Source: CAVRGQ01 sp963720785
GTDB lineage: Bacteria > Actinomycetota > Acidimicrobiia > IMCC26256 > DASPTH01
Reading direction: 5' to 3'
Length of the DNA: 64,000 nt
Assembly: GCA_963720785.1 (NCBI GenBank)
Contig: CAVRGQ010000008.1
Span: forward strand, 248,001 to 312,000
Shown: positions 18,319-28,447 of the stretch, in pieces
Layout: each line of letters opens with the position of its first letter
Numbering within the stretch: the stretch's first letter is position 1
Notes under the pieces: model-generated
What the model was told of the DNA's origin: nothing
Databases searched by the model: none
What the model saw: only the letters and a program-made list of their open reading frames with translations
Translations under genes and position numbers: made by a program

Positions 18319-19559
18319 GGCAGGGCGTGCAGGCGCATCCGCAACAGGTTGAGCAGGCCGATGGTGGAGAACTGGCGGATGCGCTCGCGGTCGCCGGGCA
18401 TCTGCGCGTGGATGGCCTCGGGCTCGTGGCCGGGGATGGCGATCCCGTACCAGACGCTGCCCACGGGTTGGCCCTCCATCTCGTCGGGCCCGGCCACACC
18501 GGTCACCGAGATGCCGACGTCGGCGCCGAGCGCGCGCTGCGCGCCCACTGCCATCTCCTTCGCCGCCTCCTCGGTGACGACGAGCGGCGCGGTCACGCCG
18601 AGGATCGAACGCTTCACCTCGGTCGCGTACGACGCCACCGAACCGCGGAACACGCGACTCGCGCCGGGCACGTTCGCGAGACGCGCGCCGATGAACCCGC
18701 CGGTGAGCGACTCCCCCACCCCGAGCGTCCACCCGCGCGCCTCGCAGAGGCCGAGCACGGTCGACTCCATCGTGTCGTCGTCGACCGCGAACACGAGGTC
18801 GCCGAGCACCGTGCGCAGCTCCACGTCTTCCGCGTCGAGGAGCGCGGCGGCCTCGACCTCGGTCGCGGCCTTCGCGGTCATGCGCACGTAGATGCCCTCG
18901 ATGCCACACGCGAGGAAGGCGATCGTGGGGTTGGTCTGCTGGTCGACGCGCGCGGCAATCATCTCGGCGAGCCCCGACTCCGACGCACCCCACGTCTTCA
19001 GCGAGCGCGACACGATCACCGAGCGCTGCCCCGAACGCGCGAGCAGGTCGGGCAACACCTGCTCGGTGACCATCTTCGTCATCTCGTAGGGCACGCCGGG
19101 CACGGCGTACACGACCTTGGTGGCGCCGGCGATCTCGACCTCGCAGCGCACACCGGGCGCGGTCCCGATCGGGTTCGGGATCGCGTCACCGCCCACCGGC
19201 ACCTCGGCCTGGCGCAGGTTGTTCGCAGGCATCTCGCGCCCACGCGAACCGAACATTGCCTGGATCTGCTCGACGAGCTCCTCGCGCCGTTCGAGCTCCA
19301 CGCCCATCACCTCGGCGATGGCCTCGCGGGTGACGTCGTCGGGCGTGGGGCCGAGGCCGCCGCACACGATGACCGCGTCGGCGCGCTCGAGCAGCTCGCG
19401 CAGGCACTGCACCATGCGCCCGAGGTTGTCGCCCACCTTGCGGTGCTCACAGGTGTCGATGCCCGCGTCGGCGAGGTGCTCGCCGATCCACGCGGAGTTG
19501 GTGTCGACGATCTGGCCGAGCAGCAGCTCCGTGCCGATCGCGAGGACGTCACAGCGCAT
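18315..19559 (-). CDS. cinA: CinA-family nicotinamide mononucleotide deamidase / competence-damage protein
   Basis: Complete, 414 residues. The N-terminal MoCF-like (COG1058) domain has AIGTELLLGQIVDTNS and VIVCGGLGPTPDDVTREA. The C-terminal PncC domain has TLGVGESLTGGFIGARL and GISVTGVAGPDEM. PncC domains deamidate NMN to recycle NAD; the N-terminal domain hydrolyses ADP-ribose in some relatives. It follows pgsA by about 28 bp and overlaps thpR. The cinA next to pgsA and near recA arrangement is common in Gram-positive bacteria. Confidence 0.95.
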   Translation of the reverse strand: MRCDVLAIGTELLLGQIVDTNSAWIGEHLADAGIDTCEHRKVGDNLGRMVQCLRELLERADAVIVCGGLGPTPDDVTREAIAEVMGVELERREELVEQIQAMFGSRGREMPANNLRQAEVPVGGDAIPNPIGTAPGVRCEVEIAGATKVVYAVPGVPYEMTKMVTEQVLPDLLARSGQRSVIVSRSLKTWGASESGLAEMIAARVDQQTNPTIAFLACGIEGIYVRMTAKAATEVEAAALLDAEDVELRTVLGDLVFAVDDDTMESTVLGLCEARGWTLGVGESLTGGFIGARLANVPGASRVFRGSVASYATEVKRSILGVTAPLVVTEEAAKEMAVGAQRALGADVGISVTGVAGPDEMEGQPVGSVWYGIAIPGHEPEAIHAQMPGDRERIRQFSTIGLLNLLRMRLHALP

Positions 19560-19587
19560 GCCTGCTCCAGTGCCGGGGTGAGGGGTG

Positions 19588-20181
19588 TTAGTTCGCGGGT
19601 TGCTTCGACGCCCGCTGCTGCCGCGCGGCGCGCTGGCCGCTGACGAAGATGTCGAGGCCCGACACCACCGAGAATCCCACCGCGAGCCACAGGATCGTGT
19701 CGTGGACGGTGGCCCACTCGTAGGTGGGCGGGAACAGCACCGCGCCGACCGCGAGGTACTGCAGGAACGCCTTCAACTTGCCGAGCCGGCGCGCGGGCAG
19801 GGTGACGCCGCGGCGCGCCCAGTAGGAACGGTACAGCGACACCAGCGCCTCGCGCGCGATCACGATCGTGATGGCCGCCCACGAGAAGTCGCCGGTGATG
19901 CCCAGCGCGCAGAAGCCGCCGAGCACGAGGAACTTGTCGGCGAGCGGGTCGAGGAAGGCGCCCGAGCGGGTGGTGCCGTCGCGGCGGGCGAGCCAGCCGT
20001 CGACGCTGTCGGTGCACGACAGCACGAACCACAACGTGACCGTGAGCCACGACGAGCCCTGGTCGACGATGAGGAACAGCGTGGGCACCGCGAGGATCAG
20101 GCGCCCCACGGTGACGAAGTTGGCGGGGGTGGCGATCGCGCTGTCGCCGAAACGACGCTCCCGCGCGGCCGCCGCGCTCAC
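19588..20181 (-). CDS. pgsA: CDP-diacylglycerol-glycerol-3-phosphate 3-phosphatidyltransferase
   Basis: 197-residue membrane enzyme making phosphatidylglycerol phosphate. The CDP-alcohol phosphotransferase signature is complete in TDSVDGWLARRDG then SGAFLDPLADK (Asp residues binding two metals). Several membrane helices are visible (LILAVPTLFLIVDQ, ILWLAVGFSVVSGLDIFV). The start at 20181 overlaps the rimO stop (ATGA). Paralogous phosphatidylinositol-type enzymes cannot be excluded, but the position between rimO and cinA favours PgsA. Confidence 0.9.
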   Translation of the reverse strand: MSAAAARERRFGDSAIATPANFVTVGRLILAVPTLFLIVDQGSSWLTVTLWFVLSCTDSVDGWLARRDGTTRSGAFLDPLADKFLVLGGFCALGITGDFSWAAITIVIAREALVSLYRSYWARRGVTLPARRLGKLKAFLQYLAVGAVLFPPTYEWATVHDTILWLAVGFSVVSGLDIFVSGQRAARQQRASKQPAN

Positions 20182-21573
20182 TCGCTCACCCGCTCACCCT
20201 GCGCAGCCGCCTTGGCCACGAGATCAGGGCCGATCGCCTCGGTGACGTGTGCGCGCACGATCGCACCCGGACGGCGCGTACTCCGCTTCGAGGTGCACGA
20301 CGCCGTCGATCTCCGGCGCCTCGCGGTGCGTACGTCCGACGAGGCCGGCACCTTCAGACCCATCCGCGACCGCGTCGACCAGCACCTCGATCTCCGCGCC
20401 GACGAGCGCGTCGCGCAGCGGCGCGCGTGATCGGTTCCTGCACCGCCTCGCACTCGCGCAGCCGCTCGGCGACGAGCGACGCGTCGGGCGCGTCGGGCAA
20501 CGACGCGGCGGCGGTGCCGTCCTCCGGGGAGAACGAGAAGAAGCCGGCCCAGTCGAGCTCCGCGGCGTCGAGGAACGAGAGCAGCTCCTCGTGCTCCAGC
20601 TCCTCCTCGCCGGGGAAGCCGACGATGAACGACGAGCGGAACGCGGCGTTCGGCTCCTGCCGCGCGGATCGCGTCGATCGCGGCGAGGAAGCGGTCGCCG
20701 CTCCCCCAGCGCTTCATGCGCCGCAGCAGCGCGGCATCGGCGTGCTGGAGCGACAGGTCGAAGTAGGGCACGACGGTCGGCAGCTCGAGCATCGTGCTCA
20801 CGAGCGGGTCGCGCACTTCGCTCGGGTAGAGGTAGAGGAGGCGCACGCGGGCGAGCCCGTCGGCCGACAGCGGGTCGAGGCGACGCAGCAGCGGCGCGAG
20901 CGAGCCGGGCTCACCGGCGTCGCGCCCGTACCAGGCGAGGTCCTGAGCGACGAGCACGATCTCGGCAACGCCGGCGTTCACGAGGTCGCGCACCTCGGCC
21001 TCGATCGAGTCCGGGGTGCGGGAGCGCTGCTTGCCGCGGAACGTGGGGATGGCGCAGAACGCACAGTTGCGGTCGCAGCCCTCCGCCACCTTCACGTACG
21101 CCCACGGCGCGCTCGGAGCGGGGCGCGGCAGGTCCAGCAGATCGGTCACGCCGGCCGGCCGGACCCGCAGGGTGGGCATGCCGACGGGAACGCCCGCCGC
21201 TCCGGCGGCCATCCCGACAGCACCGGCGATGCCGCCCTCCCCCGCGAAGCCGACGACCGCGTCGGCCTCGGGCAGCGCGTCGGCGAGCTCACTCCCGTAC
21301 CGCTCGGCCAGGCAGCCGGTGACCACCAGCTTGGCGCCGTCCTTGCGGGACTCCGAGAGCGCCAGCACGGTGTCGATCGACTCCTGGCGGGCCGCCTCCA
21401 CGAATGCGCAGGTGTTCACCACCACCAGATCGGCGGCCTCGGCGCTCTCGGCCGGCTCCAGCCCGTCGGCCAGCAGCGTGGCCACGACCTTGTCGGAGTC
21501 GACGGCGTTCTTCGGGCAGCCGAGGGTCTCGACGTAGAAGCGCTGCGCGCGGAGAAGAGGCCAGGCCGGACAA
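20178..21573 (-). CDS. rimO: Ribosomal protein S12 methylthiotransferase, frameshifted
   Basis: Radical-SAM methylthiotransferase, paralogue of MiaB, modifying an Asp of ribosomal protein S12. RFYVETLGCPKNAVDSDK, VVNTCAFVEAARQES and VTGCLAERYG carry the N-terminal cluster cysteines; the radical-SAM loop is GCDRNCAFCAIP. The N-terminal block is in another frame from 21548 upstream. Further shifts occur near 20656 (SSFIVGFPGEEELEHEELL continues elsewhere), 20431 and 20270. The TTG at 21573 is the best start. It overlaps pgsA. The CPKN after GCP marks RimO rather than MiaB. Confidence 0.9.
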
Positions 21574-21673
21574 GGGCCTCAGGTTACTGCCACCTGAACA
21601 TCCGACCGCCGCTCACGGCCAGCGAATGAGATGTTCCTGACGCTTCGTCAGAATGCGTTCCGCTCTCGTCGAC

Positions 21674-22351
21674 TCAGACGTGGTTGGTCTGTGCCCGGCG
21701 GAGGGCGCCCTCCACGAGGAGCACGAGGGTCTCCTTCACGTGGAGGCGGTTGCGGGCGTCGCAGAGCACCACGGGCACGTTGGCGGGCACCGACAGCGCC
21801 TCACGCACCTCACGCGGGTGGTGGCGGTACACCCCGTTGAACAGGTTCACCGCGACCACGAACGGGATGCCGAGGTGCTCGAAGTAGTCGACCGCCGGGA
21901 AGCAGTCCTCGATGCGCCGGGTGTCGACGAGCACCACCCCGCCGACCGCGCCGCGCACCAGCTCGTCCCACAGGAACAGGAAGCGGTCCTGGCCGGGCGT
22001 GCCGAACAGGTACAGCACCATGTCGGGGCCGAGCGTGATGCGGCCGAAGTCCATGGCGACGGTGGTGCCCGTCTTCTGATCCTGGACCGGGCCGGCGAAG
22101 TCGACGCCGAGGCTCTCGACGGTGATGTCGGCCTCGGTGGTGAGCGGCTCGATCTCGGAGATCGTGCCCACGAGCGTCGTCTTGCCCACCGCGTAGCCAC
22201 CCGCGACGACGATCTTCATCGACACCGGGAGGCCGGTCGGCGTGGCGCCGCTCGGTTGCGCGGCCGCGTCAGCGGCGCCGCCGGTGCCGGGCGCGTCGCC
22301 CGGGCCGGGCGAGTTGGTGGCGGTGGTCTCCCACAGGCTGTCAGAGCGCAC
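21674..22351 (-). CDS. Conservon GTP/ATP-binding protein (CvnD-like, MglA-related)
   Basis: 225 residues. After a 40-residue Gly/Ala/Pro-rich N-terminus, a small GTPase domain has P-loop IVVAGGYAVGKTTLVGT, switch II LFGTPGQDRFLFLWD and VAVNLFNG at the NKxD position, where Lys and Asp are not conserved. This is the fourth member of the conserved cassette kinase-Roadblock-DUF742-GTPase known in Streptomyces. The GTG at 22351 overlaps the DUF742 stop. It likely switches in complex with the Roadblock partner, at the membrane kinase. Confidence 0.9.
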   Translation of the reverse strand: MRSDSLWETTATNSPGPGDAPGTGGAADAAAQPSGATPTGLPVSMKIVVAGGYAVGKTTLVGTISEIEPLTTEADITVESLGVDFAGPVQDQKTGTTVAMDFGRITLGPDMVLYLFGTPGQDRFLFLWDELVRGAVGGVVLVDTRRIEDCFPAVDYFEHLGIPFVVAVNLFNGVYRHHPREVREALSVPANVPVVLCDARNRLHVKETLVLLVEGALRRAQTNHV

Positions 22352-22700
22352 GGATCCCCTCCAGCAGCCGTTCGAGCAGCGCGACGTCGCGGTGCTCGCC
22401 CTTCTCGGGCGCGGAGCGCACCTGCACGTAGCCGGCGTCGGCGAGGTCGCCGACCAAGACGCGCACCACACCGACGGGGGTGCTCATGCGCGCCGCGACC
22501 TCCGCGAGGGAGACGGGCGTCTGCGTGAGCTCGACGATGCGACGGTCTTCCGGGGTGGCCTTCCGCGGCAGCTGGTCGGTGGTGACCAGCGCGACGATCG
22601 GCGCGTGCAGCTCCATGCTGCCGATCGACGACGACGTGCGCCCGCGCGTGAGCACGTACGGGCGGACGAAGTTGCGCCGGCGGAAGAACCCCGCGCTCAT
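22341..22700 (-). CDS. DUF742 protein (conservon CvnC-like)
   Basis: 119 residues. The N-terminus FVRPYVLTRGRTSS and the winged-helix-like RRIVELTQTPVSLAEVAARM then VGVVRVLVGDLADAGYVQVR are typical of DUF742. The ATG at 22700 overlaps the stop of the Roadblock gene, and its own stop overlaps the GTPase gene. The function is not established; the fold suggests DNA or protein binding. Third gene of the conservon. Confidence 0.9.
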   Translation of the reverse strand: MSAGFFRRRNFVRPYVLTRGRTSSSIGSMELHAPIVALVTTDQLPRKATPEDRRIVELTQTPVSLAEVAARMSTPVGVVRVLVGDLADAGYVQVRSAPEKGEHRDVALLERLLEGIRAL

Positions 22701-23138
22701 CGGATCGCCGACCTCGGGAGCAGTGTCTGCAGCTCGGACACCAACGCGGGAGTGAGCGCCGCTCGCGCACTTGTCGACGAGCACGGCCATCTCGTACCCG
22801 ACGAGGCCGACGTCGCACGGGCGCGCGGTCGTGACCGCGAGTACCGACGTGTCGCTCACGCGCATCACGAACAGCATGGCGTGGTCCATCTCGACGATGA
22901 CCTCGTGCACGCGCCCGCCACCGATCGGCGTCGACGCGCCCTTGGCGATCGAGAGCATGCCCGCGGCGACCGCGGCGAGGCGGTCACCCGAGGTGCGGTC
23001 GAGACCGTCGGACAGCGCGATGAGCAGTCCGTCGGACGACACCACGGTCGCCTCCCGCACTCCCGGCACCCGCTCGGCGAAGTTGGAGACGAGCCAGTTG
23101 AGGTTGCGGGCCTCGGCACTCAGCGGTCGGGTGGTCAT
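22700..23138 (-). CDS. Roadblock/LC7 domain protein (conservon CvnB-like), frameshifted at the C-terminus
   Basis: About 145 residues. NWLVSNFAERVPGVREATVV, SSDGLLIALSDGLDR and IVEMDHAMLFVMRVSDTSVL form the Roadblock fold that acts as partner or GAP for MglA-like GTPases. A base change near 22763 moves the last 20 residues (ALTPALVSELQTLLPRSAIR) into another frame, where the stop overlaps the DUF742 ATG exactly, supporting an error. The start at 23138 overlaps the kinase stop. Confidence 0.9.
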
Positions 23139-25730
23139 GAGAGCTCCTCCCCTGCGCTGCCCGCATCGTCGTCGTGGTGTTCGAGCCCGCGCCGGACACC
23201 CTGCGAGTGACGGGTCAGCAACTCGTGCACCCGGTACGGCCGCATCGGGTCGGACTCGTCCACCGGGTCCTGCTCGTCGACGGCGGGCTGGTGGGTCATG
23301 TTCTGTCCCGGGACGCGCGTCGGCAGCGGCAGGTCGTCGAAGTGGGCGGCCTCCTCGTCGGGCGCGTCCTCGGTGAAGTTCTCGGTGCCGTTCTCGGTCG
23401 GGTGGGTCGCCGAGGTTGCGCCGAAGCCGAAGTCGAAGGCGGGCTCCTCGGGAGTCGGCGCGTCGCCAATCGGCGCGTCGACAACGGGCTCGGCAAACAC
23501 GGACGAGTCGAACACCGGCTCTTCGATCGAAGCCTCGGGCTCGACGACCTGCTCGGGCTCGGTCTCGACGGCCTCTTCCGCCATCTCGGCAATCGGCTCG
23601 GCGAGCACGTCGGCCGCAGCCGCAGCAGACGCGGCGGACGCGGTGGCGGCGTGCTGCTGCGCGTCGGCTTCCCGGGCCCACTGCTCCACCGGAGGCTCGT
23701 CGGCCGGGTGCCAGGTGACCGTGGTCGCCGCGGCTGCCGGCGAACCGGTCGCGGCGGACGCGGGCGCCGCGGTGATGGTGGTGGGCTCGGCGCGGCGGGC
23801 GCCGAGCCCCATCGGTGCGCCGTCGTCGTCGACGTCGGGCGAGTAGACGGGCGCCATCGGCGTGGAGCCCTCGTTGCGGCCACGCGCCTCGAGGATGGCC
23901 TTGGGCAGCGCCACCAGGGCGACGGTGCCGACCGGCGAGGCCTTGCGGATCTCCACGGCGATGCCGTGGCGCTTCGCCAGCGCGCCGACCACGTGCAGAC
24001 CGAGAGCCCGCGAGAGCGCGAGGCCGACGACCGGCGGGTGCCGCAACAGCGTGTTGGCCTCGGCGATGCGTTCGGGCGTCATGCCGATGCCCTGGTCGGT
24101 GATGGCGAGCACGAAGCCCGACTTGGTGATCGCGCCCGACACCACGACCGCGGTCTCGGGGCTGGAGAACGACGTCGCGTTCTCGAGCAGCTCGGCGAGC
24201 AGGTGCGACACGTCGGAGACGGCCCGCCCCGACACCGAGATGCGCTCGTCGATGCCGACGAGTTCGACGCGCGTGGAAGTCGGCGATCTCGGCGGCGGCG
24301 GAACGCACCACGTCGAGGAGGCCGATCGCCTCCTGCCACTGGCGCGGCTGCTCGGCGCCGGACAGCACGAGGAGGCTCTCCGCGTTGCGGCGCATGCGCG
24401 TCGCCATGTGGTCGAGCTTGAACAGCGAGTCGAGCGAGCTCGGGTCGTGCTCGTTGCGCTCGAGCTCGTCGAGCAGCTCGAGCTGACGCTCGAGCAGGCT
24501 CTGGTTGCGGCGGGCGAGGTTCACGAACAGGTCGCCCATGCCCTTGCGCAGGAGGATCGACTGTTGCTGCGCAACTTCGAGCGTCACCTGCTCGACGTCG
24601 TTGAACGCCTGCGCGAGCTCGCCGATCTCGTCCTCCGACTGCACGTCGATGACCGTCGGCGTGATCGTGCTGACGTCACCACCGGTGCGCAGCGACTCGA
24701 CCAGTGCCGGCAGCTGCTGCTGCGACATCTCGCGCGCCGCCGCGGTGAGGCGACGGACCGGACCGACCACGGCCTTCGAGACGAACCACATCAGGCCGAG
24801 CGTCAGCAGCATGGCGAACACCGCGGCGCCGCCGTACTTGCGCACGTCGCTCTCGGCCGCGGAGGCTGCGGCGTTCGACGCGGCCTTGATGGTGCCGTCG
24901 ACGGCGGTGATGGCCTTGTCGACCTTGCCCGCCTGCGACTGGTAGGCGTCGAGCTCCGCGGCCGGCGTGACCGGCGTGCCCGGGAAGGTCGTCGGCAAGG
25001 CGGTGGCGTCGGTGCTCACACCCGACGACGCGAACGCTGCGAGCTCGGTGGGGTCGGCGGCGTCGGTGAACGAAGCGATCGCGTTCTGGCGGGCCGCGGT
25101 CGCGCTGACCCACTCGCTGAAGCCCTGCGGCTGACCGCTGGCGAGCACGGCGATGTAGACGCTCGACTCGTTGGCGAGCTCGTGCTGCGCGCGCTGCAGT
25201 GAGTACGAACGGGTGACCGCGGCCGACGTGCGCGGCGCGGCGAGACCGCGGGCGACGCGCTCACCGGCGGTGAGCAGGTCGTCGTCGGTGCCCATGTACC
25301 ACCCGCGCACCTGCGCGGCGTCGACGCTCTTGCCGTCGACCTTGCGGCGCTCGGCGTCGAGACCCACGAGCGTGCGCTCGGCCTGGTCGAGCGAGGCCAG
25401 CGCCGCGCTGCCGATGCCCGACGCCGCGAACTGCTGCTTGTCGGCCAGGAAGGCGCCCACCGCGACGTCGGTGCGCTTGCGGGCGGCGAACAGGTCGTCG
25501 GTCGGCGCGGTGCCCGCCACCGACCACGACGACACGACACTCTCGTTCTCGATGGCGCGGCTGGCCTCGGAGAGCCGCGTGAGCGGTCCGGCCAGGGCGC
25601 CGTACTGCTCCTGGGCCCGGAGGGCCGAGAACCGGTCGCTCAGACCGGCGGCCGCCACCACGACGAGCGCGAGGAACGGCACGAACAGCACCAGCAGCAG
25701 CTTCGATCGGAAGCTCAGCTTCTTCAGCAC
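23135..25730 (-). CDS. Conservon sensor histidine kinase-like protein (CvnA-like), frameshifted
   Basis: About 865 residues. First membrane helix LLLVLFVPFLALVVVAAAGL, then a nitrate/nitrite-sensor-like helical extracytoplasmic domain (to about residue 305), second helix AVFAMLLTLGLMWFVS, a HAMP region and a dimerisation helix (ARRNQSLLERQLELLDELER). After a frameshift near 24275 the ATPase domain follows (LLAELLENATSFSSPETAV with the N box, ITDQGIGMTPERI, GLGL-like ALSRALGLHVV). A long acidic Ala/Glu/Pro-rich tail ends it. The phospho-accepting His block is not typical. The GTG at 25730 has GGAGG. First gene of the conservon. Confidence 0.88.
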
Positions 25731-25863
25731 CCTGTGGCCTCCTCCGCCCAGCCCTGTGGACAGCAGGTGCGTGCCGCGCCCCTCGCGGCCTGGATCGCAC
25801 CTTCCAGGCGTGTCGGCACACCGCGACGGGCCCTTGAGGCCAACAAACGGTAAAGACGCGACG

Positions 25864-25910
25864 AACCGGCGTCAGTTGCTGCCCACTATGGGCAGGGATT
25901 GACGCCGGTT
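25864..25910. terminator. Nested perfect hairpin after ftsK
   Basis: An 11-bp outer stem (AACCGGCGTCA at 25864-25874 with TGACGCCGGTT at 25900-25910) encloses a 7-bp stem (CTGCCCA/TGGGCAG) with a 3-nt loop. It lies 36 bp after the ftsK stop and upstream of the conservon. There is no clean T-run, so it may be a terminator or an RNA-processing structure. Confidence 0.6.
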
Positions 25911-25945
25911 GGAGGAGTTGGAGGAGAGAGCGGTGAGGGAGCCGC

Positions 25946-28447
25946 CTAGGCGGCGTTGCCCTGCATCTCCTCGAACTCGTCGACCGTCATGAGGACGGCG
26001 CGGGCCTTGGAGCCCTCGGAGGGGCCGACCACGCCCTTGCGCTCGAGGAGGTCCATGAGGCGCCCGGCGCGGGAGAAGCCCACCCGGAGCTTGCGCTGGA
26101 GCATCGAGGTGGAGCCGAGGCCGCTGCGGACCACCAGCTCCATCGCCTCGGCGAGGAGGTCGTCGGAGTCGGCGTCGTCGGACCCGCCCGAGCCGCCGGG
26201 GCCGGAGCCCGCGGACTCGTCCGCGATGCCCTCCACGTAGGTCGGCTCGGCGACCTGGCGCTTCCAGTGGGCGGCGACCTTGCGGACGCAGTCCTCGTCG
26301 ACCCAGCTCGTCTGGATGCGCTGGGCCCGACTGGAGCTCGCGGTCATCAGGAGCATGTCGCCCTGACCGATGAGCTTCTCCGCACCGGGCTGGTCGAGGA
26401 TGACGCGGCTGTCGGCGAGGCTGCTCACCGAGAACGCCATGCGGCTCGGCACGTTGGCCTTGATGACACCGGTGATGACGTCGACCGACGGGCGCTGCGT
26501 GGCGATCACGAGGTGGATGCCCACCGCGCGGGCCATCTGCGCGATGCGGCAGATGCTCGCCTCGACGTCGCGGGCGGCGACCATCATGAGGTCGTTGAGC
26601 TCGTCGACGACGATCACGATGAACGGCAGGCGCTCGTAGCTGCGGCCGGTGACGGGATCGGGCTCGTCACGAGTGGGCAGCTCGCCCCGGTCGAACATCG
26701 AGTTGTAGCCCGTGATGTCGCGCACGCCGACCTGCGAGAGCAGCTCGTAGCGCATGTCCATCTCGCGCACGGCCCAGTCGAGCGCGTTGGCGGCCTTCTT
26801 CGGGTTGGTGACCACCTCGGTGAGGAGGTGCGGCAGGTCGTTGTAGGCGCCGAGCTCCACCCGCTTGGGGTCGACGAGGATGAGGCGCACCTGATCGGGG
26901 GTGTAGCGCATCAGCAGCGACGTGACGATCGAGTTGATGCAGCTCGACTTGCCGGAGCCGGTGGAGCCGGCGATGAGCACGTGGGGCAACGTGGTGACGT
27001 CGAGCACCACCGACTTGCCGGCGATGTCGCGGCCGAGCCCGACGCCGAGCGCGGTGCGGGTCTTCTCCACCTCGGGCGCGCCGAGCACGTCGCCGAGGGT
27101 GACGATCACCCGGTCCTTGTTCGGGACCTCCACGCCGATCGCGCTGCGACCGGGGATGGGGGCCAGGATGCGCACGTCGAGCGACGCCATCGCGTACTGG
27201 ATGTCGTGGCCGAGGCCCGTGACCCGGTTGACCTTGACGCCGGGGCCGAGCTCGAGCTCGTAGCGCGTGACCGTGGGGCCGATGGTGGTGCCGACGAGCT
27301 TGGCTTCCACACCGTGGTGGGCGAGCGTGGCCTCGAGGATGCGGCCGCCCTCGTCGATCTGCTTGCGGTCGGCTTCCTTGGCGCTCCCGCGCTTCAGCAG
27401 GTTCGCGGGCGGCAACGTCCAGTTGCCCTTGTGGCCGTGGCCGGTGCCGTCGTCGAGGACGATCGCGAGCTGGCCGCCGTCCTCCACGCTCGTGGGGATG
27501 TCGACCACCGGGGCGGCCGCCGCGGGGACCGGCACCGGCTCGGGCTCCGGCTCGGGCTCGGGCTCGAGGTACTCCGCGTACGCCTCTTCGGCCGGCTCCG
27601 GCTCCGGCTCCGGTTCCGGCTCGGCGTACGCGTCCTGGTCGTAGACGCCGTCGGCGGCCTCGGCACCGGCCATTCCGATCGTGTCGACACCCATGTAGTC
27701 GCGTGCCTTGCCCGCGGCGGCGGTGGTGCCGTGACGCAGGCTGCGCCCGATCCACCCGACGACGAGGCCGATCGACAGACCCAGGGCGAGGAGCAGGCCG
27801 AGCAGGGCCACACCCCCGAGGATCACGGAGGCGCCGGCCACGCCGGTGGCCGACGAGAGCGGCCCGGCGATCGCGGCGCCGAAGAACCCGCCGGCGCCCC
27901 GCAGGTCGGCGACGGGACCGTCGATCGACGGACGCCCGTACGCGAGGTGGAGGATGGCGACGTCGGCGATGACCAGCAGTGCGGCGCCGATGGCGATGCG
28001 GAGGGTCGGGCGCTCCGGTGCCTCGTCGAGGATCTCGCCCGTCTCGAGGTCGATCGAGCTCCCCCGACGGGGCCAGAGCAGCAGCACGGCGAAGGCGATG
28101 CAGGCGACGGGCAGGGCGACCCGCGCCCGGCCGAGCACGGCGCCGGTGCCGTCGGCGATCGCCGAGCCCACCGGCCCGGCGAGATCGGTCCACAGGCCGA
28201 GGGCCACGATGACCCCGACCACGAACAGGGCGACGGCCAGCGCGTCGGAGCGGTGCCCCGCGAGCTGGCGCCCGGCAGCCTCCCGGCCCCGGCTCAGGCC
28301 CCGCCCGACCCGGCCCGGCTCAGCGGGCGGCGTGGCTCGGGAGGAACGGCTGCGCGACGGAGTGGACTTCCGGGCCGCTGACTTGCGAGCCGGAACCTTC
28401 TTCTTGGCAGGGGCGCGTCGCTTCCCCCGCGTACGGGTCGCGGGCAT
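25946..28447 (-). CDS. ftsK: DNA translocase FtsK/SpoIIIE
   Basis: Septal motor that moves chromosome ends into daughter cells. 833 residues: a basic N-terminus, four or five membrane helices (residues about 70-235), a linker with Glu-Pro repeats (AEPEPEPEPEPAEEAY), then the motor with Walker A IAGSTGSGKSSCINS and Walker B FIVIVVDELNDLMMVA, and the gamma winged helix (LGSTSMLQRKLRVGFSRAGRLMDLLE). Walker B reads DELND where DELAD is usual. The upstream end has an in-frame ATG at 28447 with no frameshift. It lies downstream of rnj on the same strand, a common neighbour pair. Confidence 0.96.
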   Translation of the reverse strand: MPATRTRGKRRAPAKKKVPARKSAARKSTPSRSRSSRATPPAEPGRVGRGLSRGREAAGRQLAGHRSDALAVALFVVGVIVALGLWTDLAGPVGSAIADGTGAVLGRARVALPVACIAFAVLLLWPRRGSSIDLETGEILDEAPERPTLRIAIGAALLVIADVAILHLAYGRPSIDGPVADLRGAGGFFGAAIAGPLSSATGVAGASVILGGVALLGLLLALGLSIGLVVGWIGRSLRHGTTAAAGKARDYMGVDTIGMAGAEAADGVYDQDAYAEPEPEPEPEPAEEAYAEYLEPEPEPEPEPVPVPAAAAPVVDIPTSVEDGGQLAIVLDDGTGHGHKGNWTLPPANLLKRGSAKEADRKQIDEGGRILEATLAHHGVEAKLVGTTIGPTVTRYELELGPGVKVNRVTGLGHDIQYAMASLDVRILAPIPGRSAIGVEVPNKDRVIVTLGDVLGAPEVEKTRTALGVGLGRDIAGKSVVLDVTTLPHVLIAGSTGSGKSSCINSIVTSLLMRYTPDQVRLILVDPKRVELGAYNDLPHLLTEVVTNPKKAANALDWAVREMDMRYELLSQVGVRDITGYNSMFDRGELPTRDEPDPVTGRSYERLPFIVIVVDELNDLMMVAARDVEASICRIAQMARAVGIHLVIATQRPSVDVITGVIKANVPSRMAFSVSSLADSRVILDQPGAEKLIGQGDMLLMTASSSRAQRIQTSWVDEDCVRKVAAHWKRQVAEPTYVEGIADESAGSGPGGSGGSDDADSDDLLAEAMELVVRSGLGSTSMLQRKLRVGFSRAGRLMDLLERKGVVGPSEGSKARAVLMTVDEFEEMQGNAA

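Noticed and set aside
21632..21650. CTGACG-CTT-CGTCAG hairpin as a REP element
   Set aside because: It shares only a short CGTCAG with the 42-bp repeat and is better seen as a minor hairpin after the conservon GTPase.
27541..27630. GAGCCGGAG-like repeats considered as a DNA repeat element
   Set aside because: They encode the Glu-Pro linker of FtsK.
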